From: Ignavibacteriales bacterium
GTDB taxonomy: Bacteria; Bacteroidota; Ignavibacteria; Ignavibacteriales; Melioribacteraceae
Assembly: GCA_026390795.1 (NCBI GenBank)
Contig: JAPLFG010000003.1
Location: 2,108,001-2,172,000, forward strand
DNA: 64,000 bases
Direction of reading: 5' to 3'
The position numbers and the translations under genes are program-made. The notes beneath the pieces were generated by a model. The model worked only from the letters and a program-made list of their open reading frames with translations. It did not search any database and had not been told where the DNA came from. Below are positions 56,766 to 64,000 of the stretch, in pieces; the first letter of the stretch is position 1, and each line of letters begins with the position of its first letter.

Positions 56766-57230
56766 TTATTGATTCTTAATCTCTAAATCCATCGTCAATT
56801 CTTCAATTGAGTCATCGGACAGCTTAGCCAAACTTTCTGAAAATAAATGATAAGAATAGAATTTTGAACAAACGTTTCTAACGCGTTCCGAGTCATTAAA
56901 TTTTGCCGAGCGCCCTACTAGATAGATTCCCCGGGGATCACCAATTTCAATTAATGCTTGTGCGGCAACAATTCGTACCGCTTCACAAGGATCTTCTCGT
57001 AGCATTTTCATTAATGGGATGACGGCTTTTTCTGATTTCATCTTTCCTAAGGCGAAAGCACAATTAAGACGCAAGGCTTCATCGGTACATTTTAAACCCT
57101 TTAGCGGACTCTTTTGAATAATCTTAAGTTTTAATTCATCATCTAAATTATTGTTGCTTTGTGAAAAAGCCGAAGTTGTGATTAGTAAAACTGCGATGGC
57201 TATAGACGATATAATGAATCTCGGTTTCAT
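56766..57230 (-). CDS. Exported HEAT-repeat protein
   Basis: A 154-residue protein with a signal peptide (about residues 1-23, ending AFSQ) and two to three HEAT/PBS-lyase-type helical repeats (LRLNCAFALGKMKSEKAVIPLMKML, then VRIVAAQALIEIGDPRG). GGAGG stands five bases before the ATG. HEAT repeats bind protein partners. The role is unknown; it is probably periplasmic. Confidence 0.75.
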   Translation of the reverse strand: MKPRFIISSIAIAVLLITTSAFSQSNNNLDDELKLKIIQKSPLKGLKCTDEALRLNCAFALGKMKSEKAVIPLMKMLREDPCEAVRIVAAQALIEIGDPRGIYLVGRSAKFNDSERVRNVCSKFYSYHLFSESLAKLSDDSIEELTMDLEIKNQ

Positions 57231-57688
57231 TTGGCCTCCTGAGATTTTGTTAAAAAATATTTAAAAACATAATCGGTAGCTGATAGAATAATTTTATTTT
57301 CTGTCACTTAGCATCTATATATTTCGTTTTTATTCAATACATAAGACTGTTAAAAAGTGCAATCTGTTCGCCCGTTTATTAATCAATACAACCACTTAAA
57401 ACATTTTATAAATCTGATAATTACACTAAAAGATTAGCAGCAATCTTTAGAGAGAATTAAGATGTCCAAATTGCATCGATTAAAGAGCAGCATTCCTTTA
57501 GATCGCACTTAAAACTTCTCTGATATTTATTCAGAATTCTCACTATCATATCAAAACGAGGTCTCTGATTTTTTTGTTTATAAGATGGAATTATTTTTGA
57601 AAAAATTGAATTGAATTGTGATTAGAGGTAAATTCGTTAAGCGAGAGGTTATATTCTGCTTTAAGATTACTTTGAAAAATTCTAAAAT
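57231..57688. other. Intergenic stretch between the HEAT gene and the LytTR regulator gene
   Basis: No gene, RNA or strong hairpin recognised in 458 AT-rich bases. It must hold the promoter of the HEAT gene, but no clear boxes stand out. Confidence 0.35.
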
Positions 57689-58414
57689 CTATACCATTTT
57701 ATCTTTCAATTTAGATGCATATCTCCTGCTCATCACAAATGGTTTTTCAAGTCCCTTTAGAAATACTTGGTAAGAATAACTGAACCAATCTTCAGTACGT
57801 TCCAAGAATTCGAGATTTATAATAGCATTTCTATGGATTCTTATAAAAAAATTGTTAGGAAGTCTAGATTCCCATTCTTTCATCGATTTCAGAACTAGAC
57901 CTTTTAATTTTGTATTTGTCAAAATTTCTGAGTAGTTGCCCGCAGAAGTAATGACAATAATAGAACTAACCTTTATAAACTGATATGTATTATTGACCAT
58001 AAGGAAAACGTTATCATTATATTCAAGTTTTTTAAAAGGGGTATTCTGAATTTCGCCTTCAAGTTTTAAATGCTCAATGGCTAATGCAAGTCTCTCTTTG
58101 TTAACTGGTTTTAATAAATAATCTTGGGCATTAACTTCGAACGCTCTAATTGCATATTCATCGTAAGCAGTAACAAAAATAATTTTAGCATCAGTTTGAA
58201 TTTCAGTTAAAAGCTCGAAGCCCGTCCTCCCGGGCATTTGGATATCAAGAAAGATCAAATCCGGGTTTAAATTATCAATTAACTTTTTCGCTTCAATATT
58301 GTTACTTGCTTCACCAATAATTTCAATTTCCTCAAATCCTTTTGCAATTGCCTTGATGTCTTCTCTTGCGAGTTTTTCGTCGTCAACTATTATAGCCTTA
58401 AATATTTTATTCAT
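57689..58414 (-). CDS. LytTR-family response regulator
   Basis: The receiver domain (residues 1-120) has the acidic pair D11-D12, the phosphorylated D57 in FLDIQMPG, Thr in FVTAYDE and Lys in LLKPVNK. The C-terminal LytTR DNA-binding domain (about 140-241) has RIHRNAIINLEFLE. It is the partner of the sensor kinase encoded just before it; the two genes overlap by four bases with AAGGAG before the start. Targets are not known from the window. Confidence 0.92.
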   Translation of the reverse strand: MNKIFKAIIVDDEKLAREDIKAIAKGFEEIEIIGEASNNIEAKKLIDNLNPDLIFLDIQMPGRTGFELLTEIQTDAKIIFVTAYDEYAIRAFEVNAQDYLLKPVNKERLALAIEHLKLEGEIQNTPFKKLEYNDNVFLMVNNTYQFIKVSSIIVITSAGNYSEILTNTKLKGLVLKSMKEWESRLPNNFFIRIHRNAIINLEFLERTEDWFSYSYQVFLKGLEKPFVMSRRYASKLKDKMV

Positions 58415-59514
58415 TTCAGCTCCTTAAAAATTTTTACGGTTGCACAAACTTTGCCGTCTTGTTCATTGATTTCGAACTTGTTTTTGTAAGGGTAGCTGTA
58501 CTCTAATCTATTTTTTATGTTTAATAATCCATTTCCAGTTCCTACATGGTTATTATCACTGCCTTGCTTAATATATTTACCGGTATTGATGATTCGAATA
58601 ATTAACCAATTATTTTCAACTTCAGCAATGATCCAAATCTTTAGAGGCATTTCGCTAGTTTTCATACCATATTTTATTGCATTTTCTACAAGAGGGTGAA
58701 TTAAAAAACTTGGAATAGGATATTCTTCAGCAAGTGTATCTATTTTGAATTCAAATTCAATTTTATCTTCGAAACGGATTTTCTCAATCTCTGCATAATT
58801 TGTTATAGCTTCAACCTCTTCTATAAGAGGAATTTCGGTATGACTTTTCGTTACGAGTGTGTATCTGTAAAATTCTGATAATTTACTCAACATATTTTCA
58901 GCTTTAATCTGATCAATGCGTATAAGCGCGCGTAGCGAGCTGAAGGAGTTAAACAAAAAATGTGGGTTAATCTGATATCTTAACATTTGAAGTTGTGCGC
59001 TTTGCGCAAGAAGGCTTGCTTTCTGAGCCTTTTCCCGCTCCTCTAATAAATCAATCCAAAATTTAATTCCGAAGTAAAGTAAACTCCACGTTGTAAATAA
59101 AGGTACGATATAAATTAAAAATAGAATAATGTGTTGAAAACTAAAAATTGTTTGTAAGCTTTCCTTTTGAAACGGAGGGCTATATACCCAACGTGCAAAA
59201 TTAACCGTTAGATAAAACAAACATGAGGCAAAAAATGAGATTGTAAAAATAAATCCGCCTATGGTAATAATAGATTTGGACCTGTATGGGAAATCCTTAT
59301 ATAAACGTCTAAGATAAATCGTTATTAAATAACCTGTTGACCATGCTATTGTATTACTTATAAAAAATGTAATGCTTGTGGCATTTTGTTGCGGGCTTAC
59401 AATAATGCAGTCTACGGCAATAAGAATGCTCCATCCTATAGTATTTATAAAATGGAATGAAGGATGCTTGTTGACGAGAAATTCTTTTTCAAAATATTTT
59501 CTAATGAATCGCAT
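58411..59514 (-). CDS. LytS-type sensor histidine kinase
   Basis: The N-terminal part has four membrane helices (residues about 22-150). The kinase part has the phosphorylated His185 in QINPHFLFNS, the N-box SFLIHPLVENAIKYG and the G-box GTGNGLLNIKNRL typical of the His_kinase (LytS/YehU) family. There is no large outer sensory domain, so the signal is likely sensed in the membrane. It is cotranscribed with the LytTR regulator. Confidence 0.92.
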   Translation of the reverse strand: MRFIRKYFEKEFLVNKHPSFHFINTIGWSILIAVDCIIVSPQQNATSITFFISNTIAWSTGYLITIYLRRLYKDFPYRSKSIITIGGFIFTISFFASCLFYLTVNFARWVYSPPFQKESLQTIFSFQHIILFLIYIVPLFTTWSLLYFGIKFWIDLLEEREKAQKASLLAQSAQLQMLRYQINPHFLFNSFSSLRALIRIDQIKAENMLSKLSEFYRYTLVTKSHTEIPLIEEVEAITNYAEIEKIRFEDKIEFEFKIDTLAEEYPIPSFLIHPLVENAIKYGMKTSEMPLKIWIIAEVENNWLIIRIINTGKYIKQGSDNNHVGTGNGLLNIKNRLEYSYPYKNKFEINEQDGKVCATVKIFKELK

Positions 59515-59833
59515 TAATGGACCATTATGGAATATTATTTCCGGAATTAATATCGCTATTCAAAATACTAAAATTGCATAGAATTATTTAAGTGGTTTTA
59601 TGAATCCGTGAACGGTTGGATTATAATTTATCAGTTTTATCGGGCAGAATGTCTGAGTTGATTTGCCAAATAAAATTGCTAATAGCCAATTTATGCGGGT
59701 AACATTTTTTGTGCACAACCTTTTATATTATTAGTCGTCTATATGAGTAGCCAATAAATAAATTTTTTTTCGAATCGGTGAATAAGAATATTTTCGTAAC
59801 ATGAAATAAAAACAACTTATGCTGGAGGAACAA
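59515..59833. other. Divergent intergenic region
   Basis: It lies between the sensor kinase (minus) and a small membrane gene (plus), so it should hold both promoters. Only the ribosome site GGAGG at 59824-59828 is clear. Confidence 0.4.
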
Positions 59834-60061
59834 TTGAAAAACAAAACTGCAAACTCTTTGGTTGTTGTATTTGGTATTATGTTATTTTCAGCACCGAATT
59901 GGATAGCTGAAAAATCAGTTGCAGCTGGCACAAATAATCTGCTAGAATTATCCGGTATGATAGTAATTTTTGGTGCAATTCTTATCTTATTTGCGATAAT
60001 TAATATTACGTCAATAATATTTTATAAATCTTTCGATGTAAATGTTACACCATATAAATAA
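59834..60061 (+). CDS. Small two-helix membrane protein with TTG start
   Basis: A 75-residue protein with two hydrophobic helices (about residues 10-27 and 36-60). TTG at 59834 follows GGAGGA with a five-base gap; the ATG at 59819 lies before that site and would be poorly placed. No family is recognised. Its position next to the LytS/LytTR genes may be chance. Confidence 0.55.
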   Translation: MKNKTANSLVVVFGIMLFSAPNWIAEKSVAAGTNNLLELSGMIVIFGAILILFAIINITSIIFYKSFDVNVTPYK

Positions 60062-60407
60062 TAAATCCTTTACCTATTTAAAACATTCATATTTCTCATT
60101 AACAAATCAGATTCTCATCCAAGAGCAAACAATAGAAGAAAATTTGAAATTATATTTTGATAAATCACTTTAATAGAATAAGAATATTCATCTATAAAAT
60201 TCAAAAATAAATTTAAATCTGCATTTGCCTCTCTGTCCTATATAAGTTCCTCTTTTCAGTTCATGGGAGTATATTCCACTACGAAGATTATTCTGCTGTT
60301 TTATTAAAACCAAATCAAATGAAAATAATGTAATTTTCGCCATCGGTTTTTAGTATTAAATCTTATGCAGTACAATTTGCTATTTAAATTAGTGGAGCTA
60401 AACAATA
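60062..60407. other. Intergenic stretch before the homocysteine methyltransferase gene
   Basis: AT-rich and without a gene or clear hairpin. No SAM riboswitch or other methionine-linked RNA was recognised. Confidence 0.35.
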
Positions 60408-61295
60408 ATGGATTCATTCAGAGATTTGTTATATAAAAAAAAGATTCTATTTGACGGCGCCATGGGAACTTCAATACAGAAATTGAAATTGGAGAATTCC
60501 GATCCGCCTGAACTATTGAACTTGTACCATAAAGATGAATTAAAAGAAATTCATAAAAGTTATCTTGATGCCGGATCAAATATAATTGAGACAAATACTT
60601 TCGGTGCTAATAGAAAAAGATTAGAATTAACCGCATGGGCTGGCAAAATAGAAGAAATAAATTCTTCTGCGGTTAAAGCTGTGCGTGAAGTTGTTGGTAA
60701 TAGAGCTTTAATAGCAGGATCAGTTGGACCGTTAGGCGAAGTGATTGAACCATTTGGAGATCTTTCACAAGAAGAGGCGAAAAACATATTTTATGAGCAG
60801 ATAAAATTCCTAAATGATAGCGGAGTCGATCTGATATTAATTGAAACAATGATATCACTTGATGAAGCTTTAATTGCTTTGGCTGCTGCTAGAAAAGCAA
60901 ATAGTAAAATTGTAGGGGTTACATTAACATTTGAAAATGGTGCTCAAGGATTAAGAACTCCGTATGGAGAAACCCCGGGACAAGCAGCGAAAGCACTTGA
61001 AAAAAACGGTGCTGATTTCATCGGATCAAATTGTGGACATGGCGTTTCTGACATCTTACTTGTCGGGCGAGAAATGAAAATTGTTTCAAAACTTCCAATA
61101 CTACTTCAACCTAACGCGGGAATACCTCGAGTTGAGAACACAAAAATTATTTACGACGAATCACCAGAAAATTTTGCGCGTTTTGTTAAATCAGCCGTAG
61201 ATCTTGGTATTGAAATGGTTGGCGGATGTTGCGGGACAACTGAAGAACATATCCGCCATGCAGACAAAATATTAAGTGAAATGAAAAATTTTTAG
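60408..61295 (+). CDS. Homocysteine S-methyltransferase family protein
   Basis: A 295-residue TIM barrel with FDGAMGTSIQKL, ETNTFGANR, and the zinc ligands C209 (SNCGHG) and C274-C275 (GGCCGTT). It corresponds to the homocysteine-binding domain of cobalamin methionine synthase or to stand-alone enzymes that use S-methylmethionine or betaine. It lacks the folate and B12 domains. It might work with separately encoded corrinoid proteins, or alone. GGAG lies ahead of the ATG. Confidence 0.9.
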   Translation: MDSFRDLLYKKKILFDGAMGTSIQKLKLENSDPPELLNLYHKDELKEIHKSYLDAGSNIIETNTFGANRKRLELTAWAGKIEEINSSAVKAVREVVGNRALIAGSVGPLGEVIEPFGDLSQEEAKNIFYEQIKFLNDSGVDLILIETMISLDEALIALAAARKANSKIVGVTLTFENGAQGLRTPYGETPGQAAKALEKNGADFIGSNCGHGVSDILLVGREMKIVSKLPILLQPNAGIPRVENTKIIYDESPENFARFVKSAVDLGIEMVGGCCGTTEEHIRHADKILSEMKNF

Positions 61296-61661
61296 CTTAT
61301 AATATTCCTATATATGGAAGATATTTTTGGAGAGATGAGAATTTGTCACAAGATCCCAAATGCAAATCCATTTGATTTACTCCAAATGGTTATGACAATT
61401 TCTAAATTTTTCTGATCAATTCTTTTTAATAGAATTTACTATTCTTAGTGAATTCAACTAATATTAATTTTTTAAGTAAGCTCCATTAAGCCGTATATTC
61501 CCATCAACAAATTAGTCCATGAAAGCAAAAAATTAAAGCAACTTGAAATAAGCAATTGAGATTCTATATTTAGGATTTCCTTGAGGACAATATAATTTTG
61601 TTGTGCTAAAAATAAAATGATATATTAGCGAAAGTTTAATCACAAATATACCGGAGGAATT
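61296..61661. other. Intergenic stretch before the STAS gene
   Basis: Nothing coding is supported. CCGGAGGAATT directly before 61662 is the ribosome site of the STAS gene. Confidence 0.35.
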
Positions 61662-62000
61662 ATGAAAATCAATTTAGTGGAAAAATACACTGCTGTTGTT
61701 CTTGAACTCAAAGGTGACATAACCGGAACAGCAAAAGATCAAGAGTTCAGCGACACTCTTCATAAGCTTATTGCGGAAGGGAAGAAAAATATAATTATAG
61801 ATTTGAAAGAGACCGGTTTTGTTAATAGTTCCGGTTTGGGAATGTTAATAGGCGGTTACACTACAATAAAGAACGGCGGCGGTGATCTAAAACTCGCAAA
61901 CGCAACTCAAAAAATTGAAAGCTTACTCGTAATTACTAAACTCACTTCGATATTTACGAATTATAATTCTGTTGACGAAGCAGTTAAAAGTTTTAGCTGA
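61662..62000 (+). CDS. STAS-domain anti-sigma factor antagonist
   Basis: A 112-residue single-domain STAS protein with the family core IIIDLKETGFVNSSGLGMLI. Ser56 or Ser57 is the site normally phosphorylated by an anti-sigma kinase, here preceded by Asn instead of Asp. CGGAGGA gives a strong ribosome site. Such proteins control partner-switching sigma circuits or surface signalling. It is the intact relative of the pseudogene at 45.1-45.4 kb. Confidence 0.92.
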   Translation: MKINLVEKYTAVVLELKGDITGTAKDQEFSDTLHKLIAEGKKNIIIDLKETGFVNSSGLGMLIGGYTTIKNGGGDLKLANATQKIESLLVITKLTSIFTNYNSVDEAVKSFS

Positions 62001-62014
62001 ATAGAATGAATGAA

Positions 62015-62092
62015 AATCTGCGGGAATCTCCAGTCTTTAAGTATTATACTAATTTTGTAGTTAACATAGTTGCCCACGAAGATTCCCAGATT
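62015..62092 (+). repeat. Inverted repeat downstream of the STAS gene
   Basis: AATCTG plus GGGAATCT (62015-62029, one extra C between) pairs with AGATTCCCAGATT (62080-62092) across a 50-base loop. It begins 14 bases after the STAS stop. It could act as a 3' structure, but no T-run follows directly. Confidence 0.45.
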
Positions 62093-62299
62093 AGATAAAA
62101 AAGTACCGGTGTTATCGAAGCAATAACAAACGGATGGACGGATCGTAAAGTCGGATTAGGACCTTAAATCATCCTTTGATGAATTTTAAAGAGAAATTAA
62201 ATTACTTGCCGCCTTTTCTACAACTGCAATTCCAAATTTTAATATCTTTGCATTCGATATTCAATCATAAAATTTTATTTGAACTTGGAGCATATGAAA

Positions 62300-64000
62300 A
62301 TGAAAAGAAAAATCTTCTCAAGTATTTTAATCATGACGATAATAGTTGGCCTTTTGATTCAAACTATTTCAGCACAAGAGAAAGTTCAAAAAGACGGTCA
62401 AAAGCAATCTGTTCCGGCATTTCCAAAAGGAGTTTCGATCTATCAACTTGATAACGGAATTCAAGTTCTTTTGATTGAAAATCCGGCATTACCGATGATC
62501 GGCGCGAATATGGTCATAAAAGTCGGATCTGCATATGAATCATTTTCGACGAGCGGTATGAGCCATATGCTCGAACATCTTCTATTCAACGGAACAACAA
62601 CCCGTCCTCAGAAACAATTGTACGACGATGTTGATATGATCGGCGGATACAATAATGCCCACACGGATACTTATTATACAGATTTTATGATGGTAACTCC
62701 GACCGAAAATTTTAGAAAAGGAATGGAGATTCAAGCCGATATGATTTTCAATTCAACTCTTCCGAATGAGAAGTTTGAAAAGGAAAAGGGGATTGTGCTT
62801 GAAGAAATCTCTAAGAGCTTAGTAAATCCAAGCGAACAGATGGAACGGAATACAATTTCAATTTTATACGGCGGGCATGCACTTTCGCTTCCGACTCTCG
62901 GGACATATTCAACCATTCAATCCATGAAACGAGATGATGTTAACGCATTCTATAAAAATTATTATGTACCGAACAATATGATATTAAGTGTGATAGGAAA
63001 TTTTCAGACAAAGCCGATGCTTGCGATGATTAAAGAAATTTATGGTAAGGCAAATCCCGGCTCGGTTAAGTACGATTCGAATCCGGAATGGGCAACGGGA
63101 TTTCAAATTCCAAACTTAAAATCCGGTGATGATGAAAATGTTTATTACCGTTTTTATGACGGCAAGGATAAAGTGGTTCAGATGTTTTATCAGATTCCGC
63201 AGAATGGATCCGATGAATATTTCCAATTGATGGGCATCGTTCTCGATAAGAATCAAGATGCTGTTCAATCTGCGGTTAAAGCAGAATTCGAGCAGAATAT
63301 AAAATCGGTAAAATTGAGTACGAGACTTTCTCCATTGAAAAATTATATCGAAGCCACTGTAATTCTTGCTAAGGATGTTGATCTGAGTGCTTTGACTAAA
63401 TTTGTATCCGAGAAGTTAGCTAACTTAAATTTTGCTCTTCCAACCGAGACTCTAAAGTTCGAGGCGACAAAAGCCCGTACTGAATTTGTTAAAAATATCG
63501 AAAAACCGCATATGTTCGGAATTTATAATTCCTACTCGATAGTTATGAATGGAATTGAATCCGTACTTTCTTCATTTAGCGGAAATGAATTTTATAAAGC
63601 AGCAATAGAACTCGGACCGCTTAAAATAAATTCCAAACCATTAACTCTTGTCCAAACTCCTTTTGCGAAAAATGAAAAAGAGAATTCAGAAGTTGTTAGT
63701 AATGTAAAGCAATTTAAGGATGATGCGACGGGGAAAAATTTGATTGTTGTTCAGAATGAAAACAGCAATCTTCTTGCTATTCATTACCTGGTAAAGCACA
63801 AAGCGGTTTATGAATCTAAGTATGGTAAAGACGCATCAAAAATTCTTCATGACTGCCTGGGTCAACGGTTAAATTCACCGGAGAATCAGAAGATCAGCAG
63901 TCAATACGGATTTACTTTTACTGTTAATGATAATCCAATGATTCCAATGGATGATATCTATCTTCATCCCGATTTCGGGTATATAAGAGTTGAAGGACTT
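62300..64000 (+). CDS. M16 family zinc peptidase (pitrilysin-like), exported, 3' truncated by window
   Basis: A signal peptide (ending ISAQ) precedes the inverted zinc motif HMLEH in MSHMLEHLLFNGT, with the third ligand Glu in GIVLEEISKS about 70 residues later. The frame is open to the window end. ATG 62300 is nine bases from GGAG; the ATG at 62294 is only three bases away. Bacterial exported M16 proteins degrade peptides in the periplasm or on the surface and often occur in pairs. A second M16 half may lie past the window. Confidence 0.92.
   Translation, partial: MKRKIFSSILIMTIIVGLLIQTISAQEKVQKDGQKQSVPAFPKGVSIYQLDNGIQVLLIENPALPMIGANMVIKVGSAYESFSTSGMSHMLEHLLFNGTTTRPQKQLYDDVDMIGGYNNAHTDTYYTDFMMVTPTENFRKGMEIQADMIFNSTLPNEKFEKEKGIVLEEISKSLVNPSEQMERNTISILYGGHALSLPTLGTYSTIQSMKRDDVNAFYKNYYVPNNMILSVIGNFQTKPMLAMIKEIYGKANPGSVKYDSNPEWATGFQIPNLKSGDDENVYYRFYDGKDKVVQMFYQIPQNGSDEYFQLMGIVLDKNQDAVQSAVKAEFEQNIKSVKLSTRLSPLKNYIEATVILAKDVDLSALTKFVSEKLANLNFALPTETLKFEATKARTEFVKNIEKPHMFGIYNSYSIVMNGIESVLSSFSGNEFYKAAIELGPLKINSKPLTLVQTPFAKNEKENSEVVSNVKQFKDDATGKNLIVVQNENSNLLAIHYLVKHKAVYESKYGKDASKILHDCLGQRLNSPENQKISSQYGFTFTVNDNPMIPMDDIYLHPDFGYIRVEGL

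Overview
The window looks like a chromosome segment from an Ignavibacteria-like member of the Bacteroidota/Chlorobiota lineage. The evidence is the AT-rich DNA, Shine-Dalgarno sequences of the GGAG type before many genes, a large secreted protein ending in a type IX-like sorting domain with a VFPNPY turn, a PorV/UPF0164 outer-membrane protein, a carboxypeptidase-regulatory-domain TonB receptor, and LytS/LytTR signalling. This is inferred from gene content only. No rRNA, tRNA, CRISPR array or intact insertion sequence was seen.

Region 1 (1-9.2 kb) is a polysaccharide-degradation cluster: a 5'-truncated TIM-barrel hydrolase, a LamG-GH67-like protein that appears to lack one active-site acid, a GH63/trehalase-like enzyme, a GH16 lipoprotein, a CE6/SASA acetyl esterase and a Tat-exported amidohydrolase. 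Region 2 (9.5-13.6 kb) holds membrane and envelope genes: TerC, NhaA, TspO and an outer-membrane barrel.

Region 3 (13.7-25.4 kb) is a divergent locus centred on a CarH/LitR-type adenosylcobalamin photoreceptor. On one side are carH, glutathione peroxidase, DUF1295, SRPBCC, SDR/DUF2867 and CIA30 genes. On the other are a desaturase, DUF1475, two cyclopropane-synthase-family methyltransferases, a FAD amine oxidase-like protein, DUF1365 and DUF2062. The intergenic gap carries two pairs of 11-bp direct repeats with a TATACA core, matching the operator type known for Thermus CarH. This is the most exciting system in the window: a predicted light-controlled lipid-modification and photo-oxidative-stress module.

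Region 4 (26.1-43.5 kb) is a co-oriented minus-strand block, in parts visibly richer in G+C. It encodes sugar-phosphate, acetate and stress energetics: PPK2, H+-ATPase, SpoIIAA-like, YHS, CopB, GH130, a phosphomannomutase-type HAD protein, ManA, Pgi, class I aldolase, ribosome hibernation factor, phosphoketolase and acetate kinase. Together they could turn mannosides into acetyl phosphate and ATP. A 3' remnant of a second aldolase gene lies just downstream of pgi, and both P-type ATPases carry DUF2934-like segments.

Region 5 (43.6-64 kb) is more loosely packed. It has a PAP2-like protein with an altered motif, a STAS pseudogene whose intact paralogue lies about 16 kb away, an esterase lipoprotein, a TonB receptor / giant T9SS-like protein / PorV triad closed by a strong terminator, a degenerate histidine-kinase ATPase domain, a HEAT-repeat protein, a LytS/LytTR pair, a homocysteine methyltransferase and the start of an M16 peptidase.
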